Below are positions 1-7,941 of a DNA stretch of 64,000 bases, in pieces (the first letter of the stretch is position 1; each line of letters begins with the position of its first letter). This DNA is from Betaproteobacteria bacterium (GTDB taxonomy: Bacteria > Pseudomonadota > Gammaproteobacteria > Burkholderiales > Rhodocyclaceae). The translations under genes and the position numbers were made by a program. The stretch lies in contig WQYQ01000001.1 of the NCBI GenBank assembly GCA_009781175.1, positions 62,001-126,000 on the forward strand, read 5' to 3'. Below the pieces are notes generated by a model. The model was not told the origin of the DNA and did not search any database. It was given only the letters and a program-made list of their open reading frames with translations.

Positions 1-635
1 CGCGCCATGAAGCGCTGATTCAGCGCGATATAGTCCACGAAATAGAGCGAGAGATTGAGCCGCTCGACATCGGTGTCAATGATGAACAGATGGTCAATTT
101 CGTATTCGTCGACCAAACGCTCCAAATGCCAGCCGAAACCGCTGCCGAATACAAGCACGAGGGGCAGCACCTGTTCGCCGAATGCCGGACGTTCGAGACG
201 ATCCTTTTCCCGATCGGGACAAAACTCATTGAATCGCGCAACAAGCTCGCCGCGGAAGCGCGCTTCGACGGGGCGGAAAAAATCCGGATTCTCGCCGTGC
301 GACGTAATTTGCCGCGGCTCATCGAGATAACCCGCTTCGACCCAGATTCGGGTTTCCTTGCGTTGCGGCTTGAACTGTTCAAATAGTATTCGTCCAAGGT
401 CAGTGTAATCCCGCAGGCTCCCCATATAGGGGCCGCTGAAAATCGTCACCGCGGCATCCGGCCCGATCGTAAACGGAGCCGGCAATTCGGTTGCCATGAG
501 ACGCTCAAATACGCCGGGAAAGTTCTCGTGCAAAAAGCGCAGATTAGCCCGGTAGGTGGCAAACAGTTTTTCGATATAGGCGCTTTGGAGCGGCGTCCAG
601 TCAGCTTGCCCGGCGGTTTCTTGTGCGTCCTTCAT
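1..635 (-). CDS. Motility-accessory (Maf/DUF115) flagellin-modification protein, partial
   Basis: The reading frame opens with ATG at 635 (MKDAQETAGQADWTP) and stays open to the window edge, giving 211 N-terminal residues; the C-terminus is missing. The segment with VLVFGSGFGWHLERL followed by IDHLFIIDTDVERLN looks like the nucleotide-binding start of the DUF115 domain in motility-associated-factor glycosyltransferases. In characterised members of that family the protein is needed to transfer nonulosonic acids (pseudaminic or legionaminic acid) onto flagellin in the cytoplasm. The gene is divergent from the flagellin gene, which fits that role. Family call is by motif and context only; the sugar is not predictable from this fragment. 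Confidence 0.72.
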   Translation of the reverse strand, partial: MKDAQETAGQADWTPLQSAYIEKLFATYRANLRFLHENFPGVFERLMATELPAPFTIGPDAAVTIFSGPYMGSLRDYTDLGRILFEQFKPQRKETRIWVEAGYLDEPRQITSHGENPDFFRPVEARFRGELVARFNEFCPDREKDRLERPAFGEQVLPLVLVFGSGFGWHLERLVDEYEIDHLFIIDTDVERLNLSLYFVDYIALNQRFMA

Positions 636-789
636 AAATGCCCCGACATCGATAGAAATGGGAGAGCCTGCTATTTACCACTATTACATTCTGAGACAGA
701 TCCCGGCAATCCGCGGAAAAGCGGTCAATAAATGTGTTTGCTCGTGATTAAAGTTTTCAAAAATTCTAGGAAACTTATATAGGCAAGTC

Positions 790-816
790 TAAATCTCTGT
801 TACTTGGGGCCGTAGA
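790..816 (+). promoter_or_regulatory. Alternative sigma-28 (FliA) promoter candidate
   Basis: TAAA at 790-793, exactly 15 bases, then GCCGTAGA at 809-816. The spacing and the GCCG core match the FliA consensus TAAA-N15-GCCGATAA. It lies 155 bases before the flagellin start, farther than the site at 860-886, so it is either a second promoter or a chance match. Confidence 0.4.
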
Positions 817-859
817 AACACTCAAGGCGACGCACAAATCGGTCACAACAAAGATGCTC

Positions 860-886
860 TAAAGTTTCCGAGTTGGTCGTCGTAAT
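860..886 (+). promoter_or_regulatory. Sigma-28 (FliA) promoter for flagellin
   Basis: TAAAGTTT at 860-867, 11 bases, then GTCGTAAT at 879-886. The -35 is an exact match to the FliA consensus TAAAGTTT and the 11-base gap to the -10 is exact; the -10 matches GCCGATAA imperfectly (GTCG core). The predicted transcript start would leave a leader of roughly 75-80 bases before the flagellin ATG, normal for flagellin genes. The rest of the 636-970 gap shows no gene. Confidence 0.65.
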
Positions 887-970
887 ACCACCCAAGCGAC
901 ATGACGCTTGAATGAAGCCGGAGTCCCGGCTTGAAGAAGTACGGAAAACGGAACGACAAGGAGCAGCAAA

Positions 971-1822
971 ATGGCACTCACTATCAACACCAACGTATAT
1001 TCGCTGAACGCCCAGCGCAACCTGACGACCACCGGGACGCAGCTTGCCAACCCGCTTCAGCGCCTGTCCTCTGGCTTGCGTATCAATAGCGCGGCCGACG
1101 ATGCGGCCGGTCTCGCGATTTCGGAACGGATTAATTCTTCGGTCAGGGGTCTGAACGTCGCGATCCGCAACGCGAACGACGCAATTTCGATGACGCAGGT
1201 CGCCGATGGTACCGCCTCGAAGATCACCGACAACCTTCAGCGTATGCGCGAACTCGCGGTGCAGGCGCAAAACGGCACGAACACCTCAGCCGACCGCGCG
1301 AACATCGCCAAGGAATTCACCTCGCTGCAACAGGAAATCTCGCGGATCGCAGATAACACCACCTTCAACAACCGTCATCTGACGAACTCTCAAGCGGGCT
1401 CGTTCTCCTTCCAGGTTGGCGACAAGACCTCTGCCGACAACCGGATCACGGTCGGGACGGTCAACATGAAAGCCTCGGCGCTGGGTGTTAATTCGGCCGC
1501 GATCAACGTCGGCGCCTCGGTTGCAGCCAGTGCTTACGCCGATCAGGCTCTTACAGCCATGGCGGCGATCGACAAGGCGATCAATACGGTCACCGCTAAC
1601 CGCGCCGACTTCGGTGCCGCGATCAACCGCACGCAGGCCACAATCAGCACCTTGCAGATCGCGGTCGAAAACCAGTCCGCCGCGCGTGGCCGTATCGTGG
1701 ATGCCGATTTCGCATCGGAAACTGCAAATTTGACGCGTCTGAACATTCTGCAACAGGCGGGTACCGCGATCCTGGCGCAAGCCAACGCAGTTCCGCAGCA
1801 GGCGCTCCAATTGCTACGCTGA
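971..1822 (+). CDS. fliC: Flagellin
   Basis: 283-residue flagellin, the filament subunit exported by the flagellar type III system. The N-terminal D0/D1 region (about residues 1-140) has the classic MALTINTNVYSLNAQRNL start, LQRLSSGLRINSAADDAAGL and the motif MRELAVQAQNGTN. The C-terminal D1/D0 region (about 190-283) has RIVDADFASETANLTR and ILQQAGTAILAQANAVPQQ. Only about 50 residues lie between the conserved ends, so the variable surface domains D2/D3 are absent or minimal. AAGGAGC sits 7-8 bases before ATG. The gene follows a sigma-28 promoter and precedes flaG-fliD-fliS-fliT, and the divergent Maf gene suggests the filament is glycosylated. Confidence 0.97.
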   Translation: MALTINTNVYSLNAQRNLTTTGTQLANPLQRLSSGLRINSAADDAAGLAISERINSSVRGLNVAIRNANDAISMTQVADGTASKITDNLQRMRELAVQAQNGTNTSADRANIAKEFTSLQQEISRIADNTTFNNRHLTNSQAGSFSFQVGDKTSADNRITVGTVNMKASALGVNSAAINVGASVAASAYADQALTAMAAIDKAINTVTANRADFGAAINRTQATISTLQIAVENQSAARGRIVDADFASETANLTRLNILQQAGTAILAQANAVPQQALQLLR

Positions 1823-1901
1823 TAATTTGAGAAGGAATCGTGAGACTGGGGAGAGAGAAGAAACACGCCTCTCGCCCTAGTCACACGAGGGAGACGACAT
1901 C

Positions 1902-2324
1902 ATGACGACGCTGAATGACATCAGTGTATTTCCTCCGGGAAATATAGCCGGGCCGTCCCCACTGCCAGCCGCTCCTTCCGACGTCCGTTCCGCCACCCCG
2001 GTCGCAAGCCCGGGGGGCTCTAAGCCTTCGGAAAATTTGCAGAGGCAGGCAGTCGACCCAGCCAAGGAACGCGACCGGGTAAAAGATGCGGTCAAGGACG
2101 CACAAGATGCACTGGGTCCGGCAAAAGATAACCTGGAATTTTCAATCGACGACAAATCGGGCAAGGTGATCGTCAAATTAGTCGATACGTCCACCAACGA
2201 AGTTATTCGTCAGATCCCAAGCAAGGAAATGCTTGCGATCGCGGAAGCGCTGGATAACTTCAGCCAAACGAAAACAAGTGAGGAAGAGGCGCCCTCTGGG
2301 GTATTTCTGAATAACAAGGTATAG
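1902..2324 (+). CDS. flaG: FlaG family flagellar protein
   Basis: 140 residues. The first 60 are low-complexity and Pro/Ser/Ala-rich, followed by a charged helix. The FlaG domain covers about residues 75-125, with LEFSIDDKSGKVIVKLVD and EVIRQIPSKEMLAIAEAL. FlaG proteins affect filament length or assembly; the mechanism is not well defined. GAGGGAGACG precedes ATG. It lies between fliC and fliD, as in many Proteobacteria. A possible hairpin (GGGGAGAG near 1848, CTCTCGCCC near 1869) in the fliC-flaG gap could reduce readthrough from the highly expressed flagellin gene, but it has no T-run. Confidence 0.88.
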   Translation: MTTLNDISVFPPGNIAGPSPLPAAPSDVRSATPVASPGGSKPSENLQRQAVDPAKERDRVKDAVKDAQDALGPAKDNLEFSIDDKSGKVIVKLVDTSTNEVIRQIPSKEMLAIAEALDNFSQTKTSEEEAPSGVFLNNKV

Positions 2325-2369
2325 ATTCTGCAGCCGTGAGGTTCATCGCTGTATGAGGAGGTAAGTAGC

Positions 2370-3752
2370 ATGGCATCCGTCACATCACTCGGTGTAGGTT
2401 CCGGTCTGGATCTGAATTCGATCCTGACGGGGCTGATGAATGCGGAGAGACAGCCGATTACGATTCTCCAGCAGCAACAGTCAACCTTACAGGCCCAAGT
2501 TTCGGCGCTTGGTCAGATTAAAAGCGCCCTGTCCAATCTGCAATCTGCCGCAGATGCGATCAACACTTCGACAAGCTTCTCCGCTTTTCAGACGAGTTCT
2601 TCAGATAGCAGCGTTCTGAATGCCACAGCGGGCGCAGGCGCCGTTTCGGGTTCCTACAACATCGAAGTTAGCCAACTGGCCCAGGCGCAAAAGCTTAAAA
2701 GCGCCGGTTTTGCCTCGGTGAATTCGAGCATTGGAACCACTGGCACGCTGAAAATCGAGCTTGGCTCGGCCAGCGGCGGCGCCTTCAATTCGGCCAGTTC
2801 GGTCGATATTACGATCGACCCAAGCAATAACACGCTCGCGGGTCTGCGCGATGCGATCAATGCTTCCGGCGCAGGCGTCGTCGCCACTATCATCAACGAC
2901 GGCGGCCCTAACGGCAGCCATCTGGTCCTCACCTCGAAAGACGGTGGAACCGCCAATGAAATACGCCTCAGCGGACTCGACGGTTTCGATTACGACTCGG
3001 CTTCCGGTGCCGGCAGCCTGGCACAGATCCAGGCAGGCCAGGATGCGAAGTTCACTATCGACGGTATTAGCATTACCAAATCGAGTAACACGATCAGCGA
3101 TGTGATCGATGGCGTCACGCTGAATCTGAGCAAGACCAATGTCGGCTCTCCACTCACCCTCAGCGTGACACCCGATACAAGCGCGATGACGGCGAAGATT
3201 CAAAAGTTTGTCGATGCCTACAACAGTGTCATCACAACCCTGCAGAGCGTCAGCGCCTACAACGCGGACACCAAGCAAGGCGCCGCATTGAGTGGCGACT
3301 ACTCGGTGCGCACCGTGCAGGAGCGGATGCGTAGTGCGGTAACGGGAGTCGTTCCGGGTTCGCCGGGCGGTTTCAGCCGGCTCGGTGACATTGGAATCAC
3401 GTTGCAGGCCGATGGCACGCTGGGTATCGACAGCGACAAGCTAACGGCCGCGCTATCCGACCCTACAAAAGACGCGTCAAAGATTTTCACTGGCGTGGCT
3501 GGTACCGATGGCATCATGACCAAAGTCTCCGCGTCCGTTACCGCGATGCTGGATGACTCGGGCGTCGTCGGCGCGCGCACGAACGGGCTGAACACAAACA
3601 TCAAGTCGCTCGGAGATCGGATCGACAGTCTGAATTCTCAGATGGATGTGATCGAGGCGCGCTACAGACAGCAATTCACGAACCTCGACACAATGATTTC
3701 GCAGTTAAATAGCACGGGCAGCTATCTCTTGCAGCAGCTCGCCAAAATGTAA
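2370..3752 (+). CDS. fliD: Flagellar hook-associated protein 2 (filament cap)
   Basis: 460 residues, normal for FliD. The N-terminal domain begins GLGSGLDLNSILTGLMNAER, followed by a predicted coiled segment (ILQQQQSTLQAQVSALGQIK), which is the FliD_N signature. The C-terminal half contains VDAYNSVITTLQ and a heptad-rich tail (SLGDRIDSLNSQMDVIEARY, then MISQLNSTGSYLLQQL) typical of FliD_C. FliD caps the growing filament and folds exported flagellin. A strong GAGGAGGT lies 9 bases before ATG. It precedes its export chaperone gene fliT and the flagellin chaperone gene fliS. Confidence 0.96.
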   Translation: MASVTSLGVGSGLDLNSILTGLMNAERQPITILQQQQSTLQAQVSALGQIKSALSNLQSAADAINTSTSFSAFQTSSSDSSVLNATAGAGAVSGSYNIEVSQLAQAQKLKSAGFASVNSSIGTTGTLKIELGSASGGAFNSASSVDITIDPSNNTLAGLRDAINASGAGVVATIINDGGPNGSHLVLTSKDGGTANEIRLSGLDGFDYDSASGAGSLAQIQAGQDAKFTIDGISITKSSNTISDVIDGVTLNLSKTNVGSPLTLSVTPDTSAMTAKIQKFVDAYNSVITTLQSVSAYNADTKQGAALSGDYSVRTVQERMRSAVTGVVPGSPGGFSRLGDIGITLQADGTLGIDSDKLTAALSDPTKDASKIFTGVAGTDGIMTKVSASVTAMLDDSGVVGARTNGLNTNIKSLGDRIDSLNSQMDVIEARYRQQFTNLDTMISQLNSTGSYLLQQLAKM

Positions 3753-3802
3753 TAACGGTCAAACGCACAAAACCAACGGAACGAACGAGGATGACCCCAG
3801 CC

Positions 3803-4195
3803 ATGCAATCGAGAGCCGACGCATACGCCCGGGTGGGCGTTGAATCGAACGTCGCAGGATCCGATCCACATATGTTGATCGTGATGCTTTTTGACGGCGC
3901 CTTGTTGAAGGTTAACATGGCGGCCATCGCAATCGTCCAACATGATATTGCTGGCAAGGGTCAGGCAATATCCAAAGCGATTGAAATCATCTCAAATGGT
4001 CTGAAAGCCAGTCTTGACCTAACTGCCGGCGGCGAACTTGCCCAACGTCTGGCGTCACTGTACGACTATATGGTGTCACGCTTGCTCTACGCGAATCTGG
4101 AAAGCAGCGAAGGCGCACTGAAAGAAGTAGCCACGTTATTGGGCGAACTCAAAGGTGCGTGGGAGGCCATTCGTAGCGAAGTCGTACCAGCGTAA
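3803..4195 (+). CDS. fliS: Flagellin export chaperone FliS
   Basis: About 130 residues. The segment AYARVGVESNVAGSDPHMLI followed by MLFDGALL is the FliS N-terminal signature, and DYMVSRLLYANLES is the conserved third helix. FliS binds the C-terminal D0 helix of flagellin in the cytoplasm and prevents early polymerisation. An ATG at 3791 would add four residues but abuts the GAGG at 3787-3790, leaving no spacing, so the ATG at 3803 is preferred; its spacing of about 12 is long. The gene sits in the usual fliD-fliS-fliT order. Confidence 0.93.
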   Translation: MQSRADAYARVGVESNVAGSDPHMLIVMLFDGALLKVNMAAIAIVQHDIAGKGQAISKAIEIISNGLKASLDLTAGGELAQRLASLYDYMVSRLLYANLESSEGALKEVATLLGELKGAWEAIRSEVVPA

Positions 4196-4207
4196 AGGGA
4201 ATCCACA

Positions 4208-4546
4208 ATGAATACCGTCGCCCTCTACGAACGCATGTCGGAACTGTCAGCCACGATGGCGGAAGCCGCCCGCGCCAACGACTGGGACCACCTCAGCAAC
4301 CTTGAGTTGGAGATCCGTCAGATCAGAGACAAATTGCAAATGCTCGAACCCGCAGAGGGTCCGGCAATTCCTCTTTCCGGCACAGATCGCCAGCGCAAGA
4401 TGGAATTGATCAAACAAATTCTTCAGGACGATCGCGAAGTGCGTCGTCACACAGAGCCGTGGATGGAGAGCGTCCGCGCCATGCTCGGAGGCAATGCTCG
4501 CGGTCGAGCTGTGCGCGCCGCTTATAACAGTTTCGCAACAAAGTAG
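4208..4546 (+). CDS. fliT: FliT-like flagellar chaperone
   Basis: 112 residues, almost wholly helical and charged: ALYERMSELSATMAEAARAN, then WDHLSNLELEIRQIRDKL, then RQRKMELIKQILQDDREVRR. Size, helical pattern (LxxLE-x2-IR) and position 12 bases after fliS match FliT, the chaperone of the FliD cap protein. Sequence conservation in this family is low, so the call rests partly on context. Confidence 0.83.
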   Translation: MNTVALYERMSELSATMAEAARANDWDHLSNLELEIRQIRDKLQMLEPAEGPAIPLSGTDRQRKMELIKQILQDDREVRRHTEPWMESVRAMLGGNARGRAVRAAYNSFATK

Positions 4547-4587
4547 TTGCCGGACCTGCGCAATGAGGCAAGCGCAACGGGAGACGT

Positions 4588-4731
4588 AGAACCTGTTCAG
4601 AATCTGTCGCGAGAGGCCGTCAGCGGGGCGAAGAGCAGCGCAGGAACCGGAGTTTATACGTCATAAATGAGGATTCCGAGCAGCGCATGAGCCCCGCTCA
4701 TAGCCTCGCAGCAAGATTATGAGTAGGTTCT
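4588..4731. mobile_element. MITE-like inverted-repeat element, copy 1
   Basis: A 144-base segment with terminal inverted repeats. The left end reads GAACCTGTTCAGAATCTGTC from 4589; the right end (4705-4730) is its diverged reverse complement and begins CTCGCAGCAAGATTATG. A second inverted pair lies inside: AGCGGGGC near 4622 and GCCCCGCT near 4691. The ends match the element at 58807-58883 in opposite orientation (about 24 of 25-26 bases at each end, by eye). No transposase is encoded, as expected of a MITE moved in trans. The right end stops just before the fliK ATG and supplies the only weak Shine-Dalgarno (AGG at 4725-4727). Confidence 0.75.
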
Positions 4732-4732
4732 T

Positions 4733-5839
4733 ATGGCAGATATAGATATAAGCTCCCGTCTGCGTGCAATACTCCAGCAACCGCTGCCGGAGGTTCAAGG
4801 GGTTACGCCGGTGCGTCCGGCACCATCCGCCTTGAGTGCCGGTTCGCAATTCACGGCGCAAATTCTAGGCAGGCTTCCAGACGGTAATTTCCGCGCCAGC
4901 GTTGCTGGCCAGACGATGACTTTTTCGTTGCCGCAAGGGGCCTCGCCCGGCGAAACGCTCAAACTCGTCGTCGTCCAACAAACACCGCAGGCAATCATTG
5001 CGCGGCCGCTCGAAACGACACCGCAGCCAAGACTTTCGAACACCGGTCAGATCATCAGCCAACTAGCCTCCGGCCAGCTCGGCAAAACCGAGGCTGCCCC
5101 GCTCAACGCCAATCGGCCGATTTTGCCCGGTCCCTCGACGAATGCAGCGCAGATCGCCCCTGCACTGGCGCGCGCATTGAGCGAGAGCGGAGTGTTCTAC
5201 GAAGCGCATCAGGCTCAATGGATCAGCGGACGCTTGCCATTGGAGCAATTGCTACGCGAGCCACAGGCAAAACTCTCTCCACAACCCGACAGCCCTGCGC
5301 CGAAAAACACCGCGGAAGGCGCGCAAACGCCGCCCCTCGCAAAAGAAACCGCACAGATGTCGCTTACGGCAAAACCGGGCACCAAGCCGGATTTATCCCA
5401 GGCGCAAGCCAACAATCCCCAGCAAGGGACGCAGGATACGAAACAGGATTCGCTCACCCAGCTCGTGCCACGCCCAATCGCCCCGCTCGTGATGCAACAG
5501 CTCGATTCGCTGATTTCACAGCAGCTTGGCTGGCAAGGAATCCTCTGGCCCGGGCAAACGCTACACTGGACAATCGATGTCCCCGAACGCGAAGCCAGCG
5601 GCACGGAAGCGGAAGCGCCCGAAGATTGGAAAACCACGCTGAAAGTATCCATGCCACAACTTGGCGACGTTCAAGCCAGCCTGCATCTGAATGCTGCCGG
5701 TCTCACCCTGCGCATCGATGCCAGCCGAGCCGAAACGGTCGAGCGTTTGGAAAACGGTATCGATGCCTTGGCGAATACCCTTGACGGTCTCGGCATACCG
5801 CTCAACGGCCATATGATTGCGTGCCATGAAGACCTCTGA
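4733..5839 (+). CDS. fliK: Flagellar hook-length control protein
   Basis: 368 residues. The N-terminal part has an SH3-like stretch (GSQFTAQILGRLPDGNFRAS, then LPQGASPGETLKLVVV). A Pro/Gln/Ala-rich disordered middle (about 170-250) follows, then a folded C-terminal domain (about 265-368) with TTLKVSMPQLGDVQASLHLN and LTLRIDASRAETVERLENG, the FliK C-terminal (Flg_hook-type) pattern. FliK is the secreted molecular ruler that switches export from hook to filament substrates through FlhB. The start sits directly against a MITE-like element and has only a weak ribosome-binding site. The end overlaps the next gene by 14 bases. Confidence 0.88.
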   Translation: MADIDISSRLRAILQQPLPEVQGVTPVRPAPSALSAGSQFTAQILGRLPDGNFRASVAGQTMTFSLPQGASPGETLKLVVVQQTPQAIIARPLETTPQPRLSNTGQIISQLASGQLGKTEAAPLNANRPILPGPSTNAAQIAPALARALSESGVFYEAHQAQWISGRLPLEQLLREPQAKLSPQPDSPAPKNTAEGAQTPPLAKETAQMSLTAKPGTKPDLSQAQANNPQQGTQDTKQDSLTQLVPRPIAPLVMQQLDSLISQQLGWQGILWPGQTLHWTIDVPEREASGTEAEAPEDWKTTLKVSMPQLGDVQASLHLNAAGLTLRIDASRAETVERLENGIDALANTLDGLGIPLNGHMIACHEDL

Positions 5840-6158
5840 CCAACGCGAAGAGCAAACGCCGATCAAGGCCGTTGCGCTGGCTTATGAAGCCGGTTCCGTT
5901 GCGCCAAAAGTGGTGGCCAAAGGACGCGGGCTGATCGCGCAGGAAATCATCGCTCGCGCACAGGCGGCGGGCGTTTTCGTACACGAATCGCCGGAGTTGG
6001 TGTCCTTATTGATGCAAGTGGATGTGGACGATCAGATTCCGCCGCAGCTTTATCTTGCAGTCGCTGAATTGCTGGCTTGGCTTTATCAAATGGAGCGCGG
6101 CGATCAACCGGCTGCTGAGCTTTCCGCTTTGCGCGGCAAAGTGCCGTCCACCCCATGA
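5826..6158 (+). CDS. FlhB C-terminal-domain-like protein
   Basis: 110 residues with no membrane segments. The pattern KAVALAYEAGSVAPKVVAKG, then IIARAQAAGVFVHESPELVS, then LYLAVAELLAWLYQME matches the cytoplasmic domain of FlhB/YscU export-switch proteins. The NPTH autocleavage site is not present; the protein starts just after that point. Such FlhB-C homologues encoded next to fliK are known in many Proteobacteria and are proposed to modulate substrate switching. The ATG at 5826 lies inside the end of fliK, so the two are translationally coupled. The upstream ATG at 5817 (MRAMKT) is less likely. Confidence 0.85.
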   Translation: MKTSDQREEQTPIKAVALAYEAGSVAPKVVAKGRGLIAQEIIARAQAAGVFVHESPELVSLLMQVDVDDQIPPQLYLAVAELLAWLYQMERGDQPAAELSALRGKVPSTP

Positions 6159-6207
6159 TATATTTTGATATATCTAGTTTTTTCATCGAATTGAACTGAG
6201 CGATTCC

Positions 6208-6975
6208 GTGTCGTCCCCAACTCATATCCGCTTCGAACGACAAATCGAGTCCCCGGAAATCAGCCAATACCTGGTGCGCTCTCCACGCGAGATCCTGTCC
6301 ATCCTGCGCCAACTCGCGGAGAAACGAGCGCTTCTTCTGGTCTATCCAAACGGCAGACATCCCTCGGCCCTGCTTTCCATCATCACGGTATCCGAAAGCG
6401 ATCAAGCGCTTTATCTCGACATTTCAAACGATCCGGAACTCAATGGCCGGCTGCTAAGCGCCGAACAATCGGATTGCGATACGCAATTGGATCGCGTCGA
6501 AATTCGCTTCCAGATCGGCGCTTTGACCAAAGCGTCGGCCGGCGGCGGCGAAGCCATGCGGTGCGCGATTCCACAAGCGCTTCTGCGTCTGCAACGACGT
6601 GAATCTTTCCGGTTGGTGACCTCTGTTGTGAACCCCATCCGTTGTTTTATATCGATTCCCGCAAGCGCAGACAAAAAAGCAAAATCTTATGAAGCGCGAG
6701 TGCTGAATATTTCAGTCGGCGGCGTCGCGCTGGTCGTTCCCGAGGGCCTCGATGTCGCGCCAGACGTGGAGTTCAAAGACTGCCGGATCGATCTGCCCGA
6801 TACCTCACCGATCGTTGTGACGCTCAAAGCACGCAATATCTTCCGCATTACCCAAGTCGATGGAACCGAACAAGTGCGTGCCGGGTTCGAGTTCGTGAAC
6901 CTCAAGCCTGCCCAGGACAGTACAATTCAGCGCTACATTTTGCGCATCGAGCGCGAACGCGCCGCTTCCAGCTAA
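6208..6975 (+). CDS. ycgR: Flagellar brake protein YcgR-like (PilZ domain)
   Basis: 255 residues, GTG start. The N-terminal YcgR domain (about 1-115, with YLVRSPREILSILRQLAEKR) is followed by a PilZ domain. The c-di-GMP-binding signature is complete: RRESFR (RxxxR) near residue 131 and NISVGGVAL (D/NxSxxG) near 169. Members bind cyclic di-GMP and then act on the flagellar motor to slow or bias rotation. Position directly after the flagellar genes supports this role. Confidence 0.9.
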   Translation: MSSPTHIRFERQIESPEISQYLVRSPREILSILRQLAEKRALLLVYPNGRHPSALLSIITVSESDQALYLDISNDPELNGRLLSAEQSDCDTQLDRVEIRFQIGALTKASAGGGEAMRCAIPQALLRLQRRESFRLVTSVVNPIRCFISIPASADKKAKSYEARVLNISVGGVALVVPEGLDVAPDVEFKDCRIDLPDTSPIVVTLKARNIFRITQVDGTEQVRAGFEFVNLKPAQDSTIQRYILRIERERAASS

Positions 6976-6986
6976 AAAATCCTACT

Positions 6987-7889
6987 ATGGGCAGTCAAAC
7001 CATGTCCGGCTCTGGTCGTGCGGCACATCATTACATTTGGCTTTCGATTGCCGCGGCAATCGTCACGATCGTGCTCAAATCCGCCGCATGGTGGGTTACC
7101 GGCTCGGCGGGTCTGCTTTCCGATGCGCTCGAATCGTTCGTCAACCTCGCCGGAGCCGGTTTCGCGCTGTGGATGCTGCTGATCGCGCATACCCCACCCG
7201 ACGAACGCCACCCTTGGGGGCATACCAAAGCCGAATATTTTTCGAGCGGTTTCGAAGGCACCTTGATTTTCATCGCCGCCGTACTCATCTGCATCAGCGC
7301 AATCCCGCGCCTGCTGCATCCCGAGCCCTTGCAACGCCTCGATTTCGGTCTTTTGCTTGCAGCTTTGAGTGCTGTCATCAATTTCGCAACCGCGCACGTT
7401 CTCCAAAAAGCGGGCCAACGCTTGCATTCGATCGCCTTGGAAGCCGACGCAAAACATCTGATGACCGACGTATGGACAACCGTCGGCGTCATCGCCGGAC
7501 TCGGGCTCGTTTATCTGACCGACTGGCTCTGGCTCGATTCCGTGATCGCAATTCTGGTCGCGCTCCACATTCTCAGCGAGGGCTGGCGTCTCATGCGCGC
7601 CTCGGTCAGGGGTTTGATGGATGAAGCGATGCCGCAAGCCGAGCAGCACAAAATCGTCGCTATTCTCGACGATTTTGCCGCGCAAGAACTCCGCTGGCAC
7701 AACCTGCGTACCCGCCGCGCCGGACAAAAACGCTTCATTCAGGTCGACCTACTGGTTCCGCCGCAATGGACGGTCGAAAAAGCCCACGCCTTGGCCGACA
7801 CGGTGGAACGGCGCATCGCCGCCGAGCTCTTCGGCGCACATGTCAGCACCCATGTGGAACCGATCGACCCATTGTCCCACTCGACATAA
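6987..7889 (+). CDS. Cation diffusion facilitator (CDF) metal exporter
   Basis: 300 residues with about six membrane helices and a cytoplasmic C-terminal domain (from about residue 205). Helix 2 carries LLSDALESFVNL and helix 5 EADAKHLMTDVWTT, the positions that form the metal site in CDF/FieF proteins; HPWGHTKAEY follows helix 2. It exports a divalent metal (Zn, Fe or Mn) by proton exchange; the metal cannot be assigned. The helix 2 site is S-D-x-x-E rather than the H/D-x3-D of zinc exporters, so it may prefer another metal. No His-rich loop is present. Confidence 0.9.
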   Translation: MGSQTMSGSGRAAHHYIWLSIAAAIVTIVLKSAAWWVTGSAGLLSDALESFVNLAGAGFALWMLLIAHTPPDERHPWGHTKAEYFSSGFEGTLIFIAAVLICISAIPRLLHPEPLQRLDFGLLLAALSAVINFATAHVLQKAGQRLHSIALEADAKHLMTDVWTTVGVIAGLGLVYLTDWLWLDSVIAILVALHILSEGWRLMRASVRGLMDEAMPQAEQHKIVAILDDFAAQELRWHNLRTRRAGQKRFIQVDLLVPPQWTVEKAHALADTVERRIAAELFGAHVSTHVEPIDPLSHST

Positions 7890-7941
7890 TCTGACTCGCA
7901 TCAGCCGGGAAACACGCAGCCGTCCGGTACAATGAGCGGCT

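Noticed and set aside
749-775. TAAAGTTT at 749 as flagellin promoter
   Set aside because: The sequence 11 bases downstream (AGGAAACT) does not match GCCGATAA, unlike the sites at 790 and 860.
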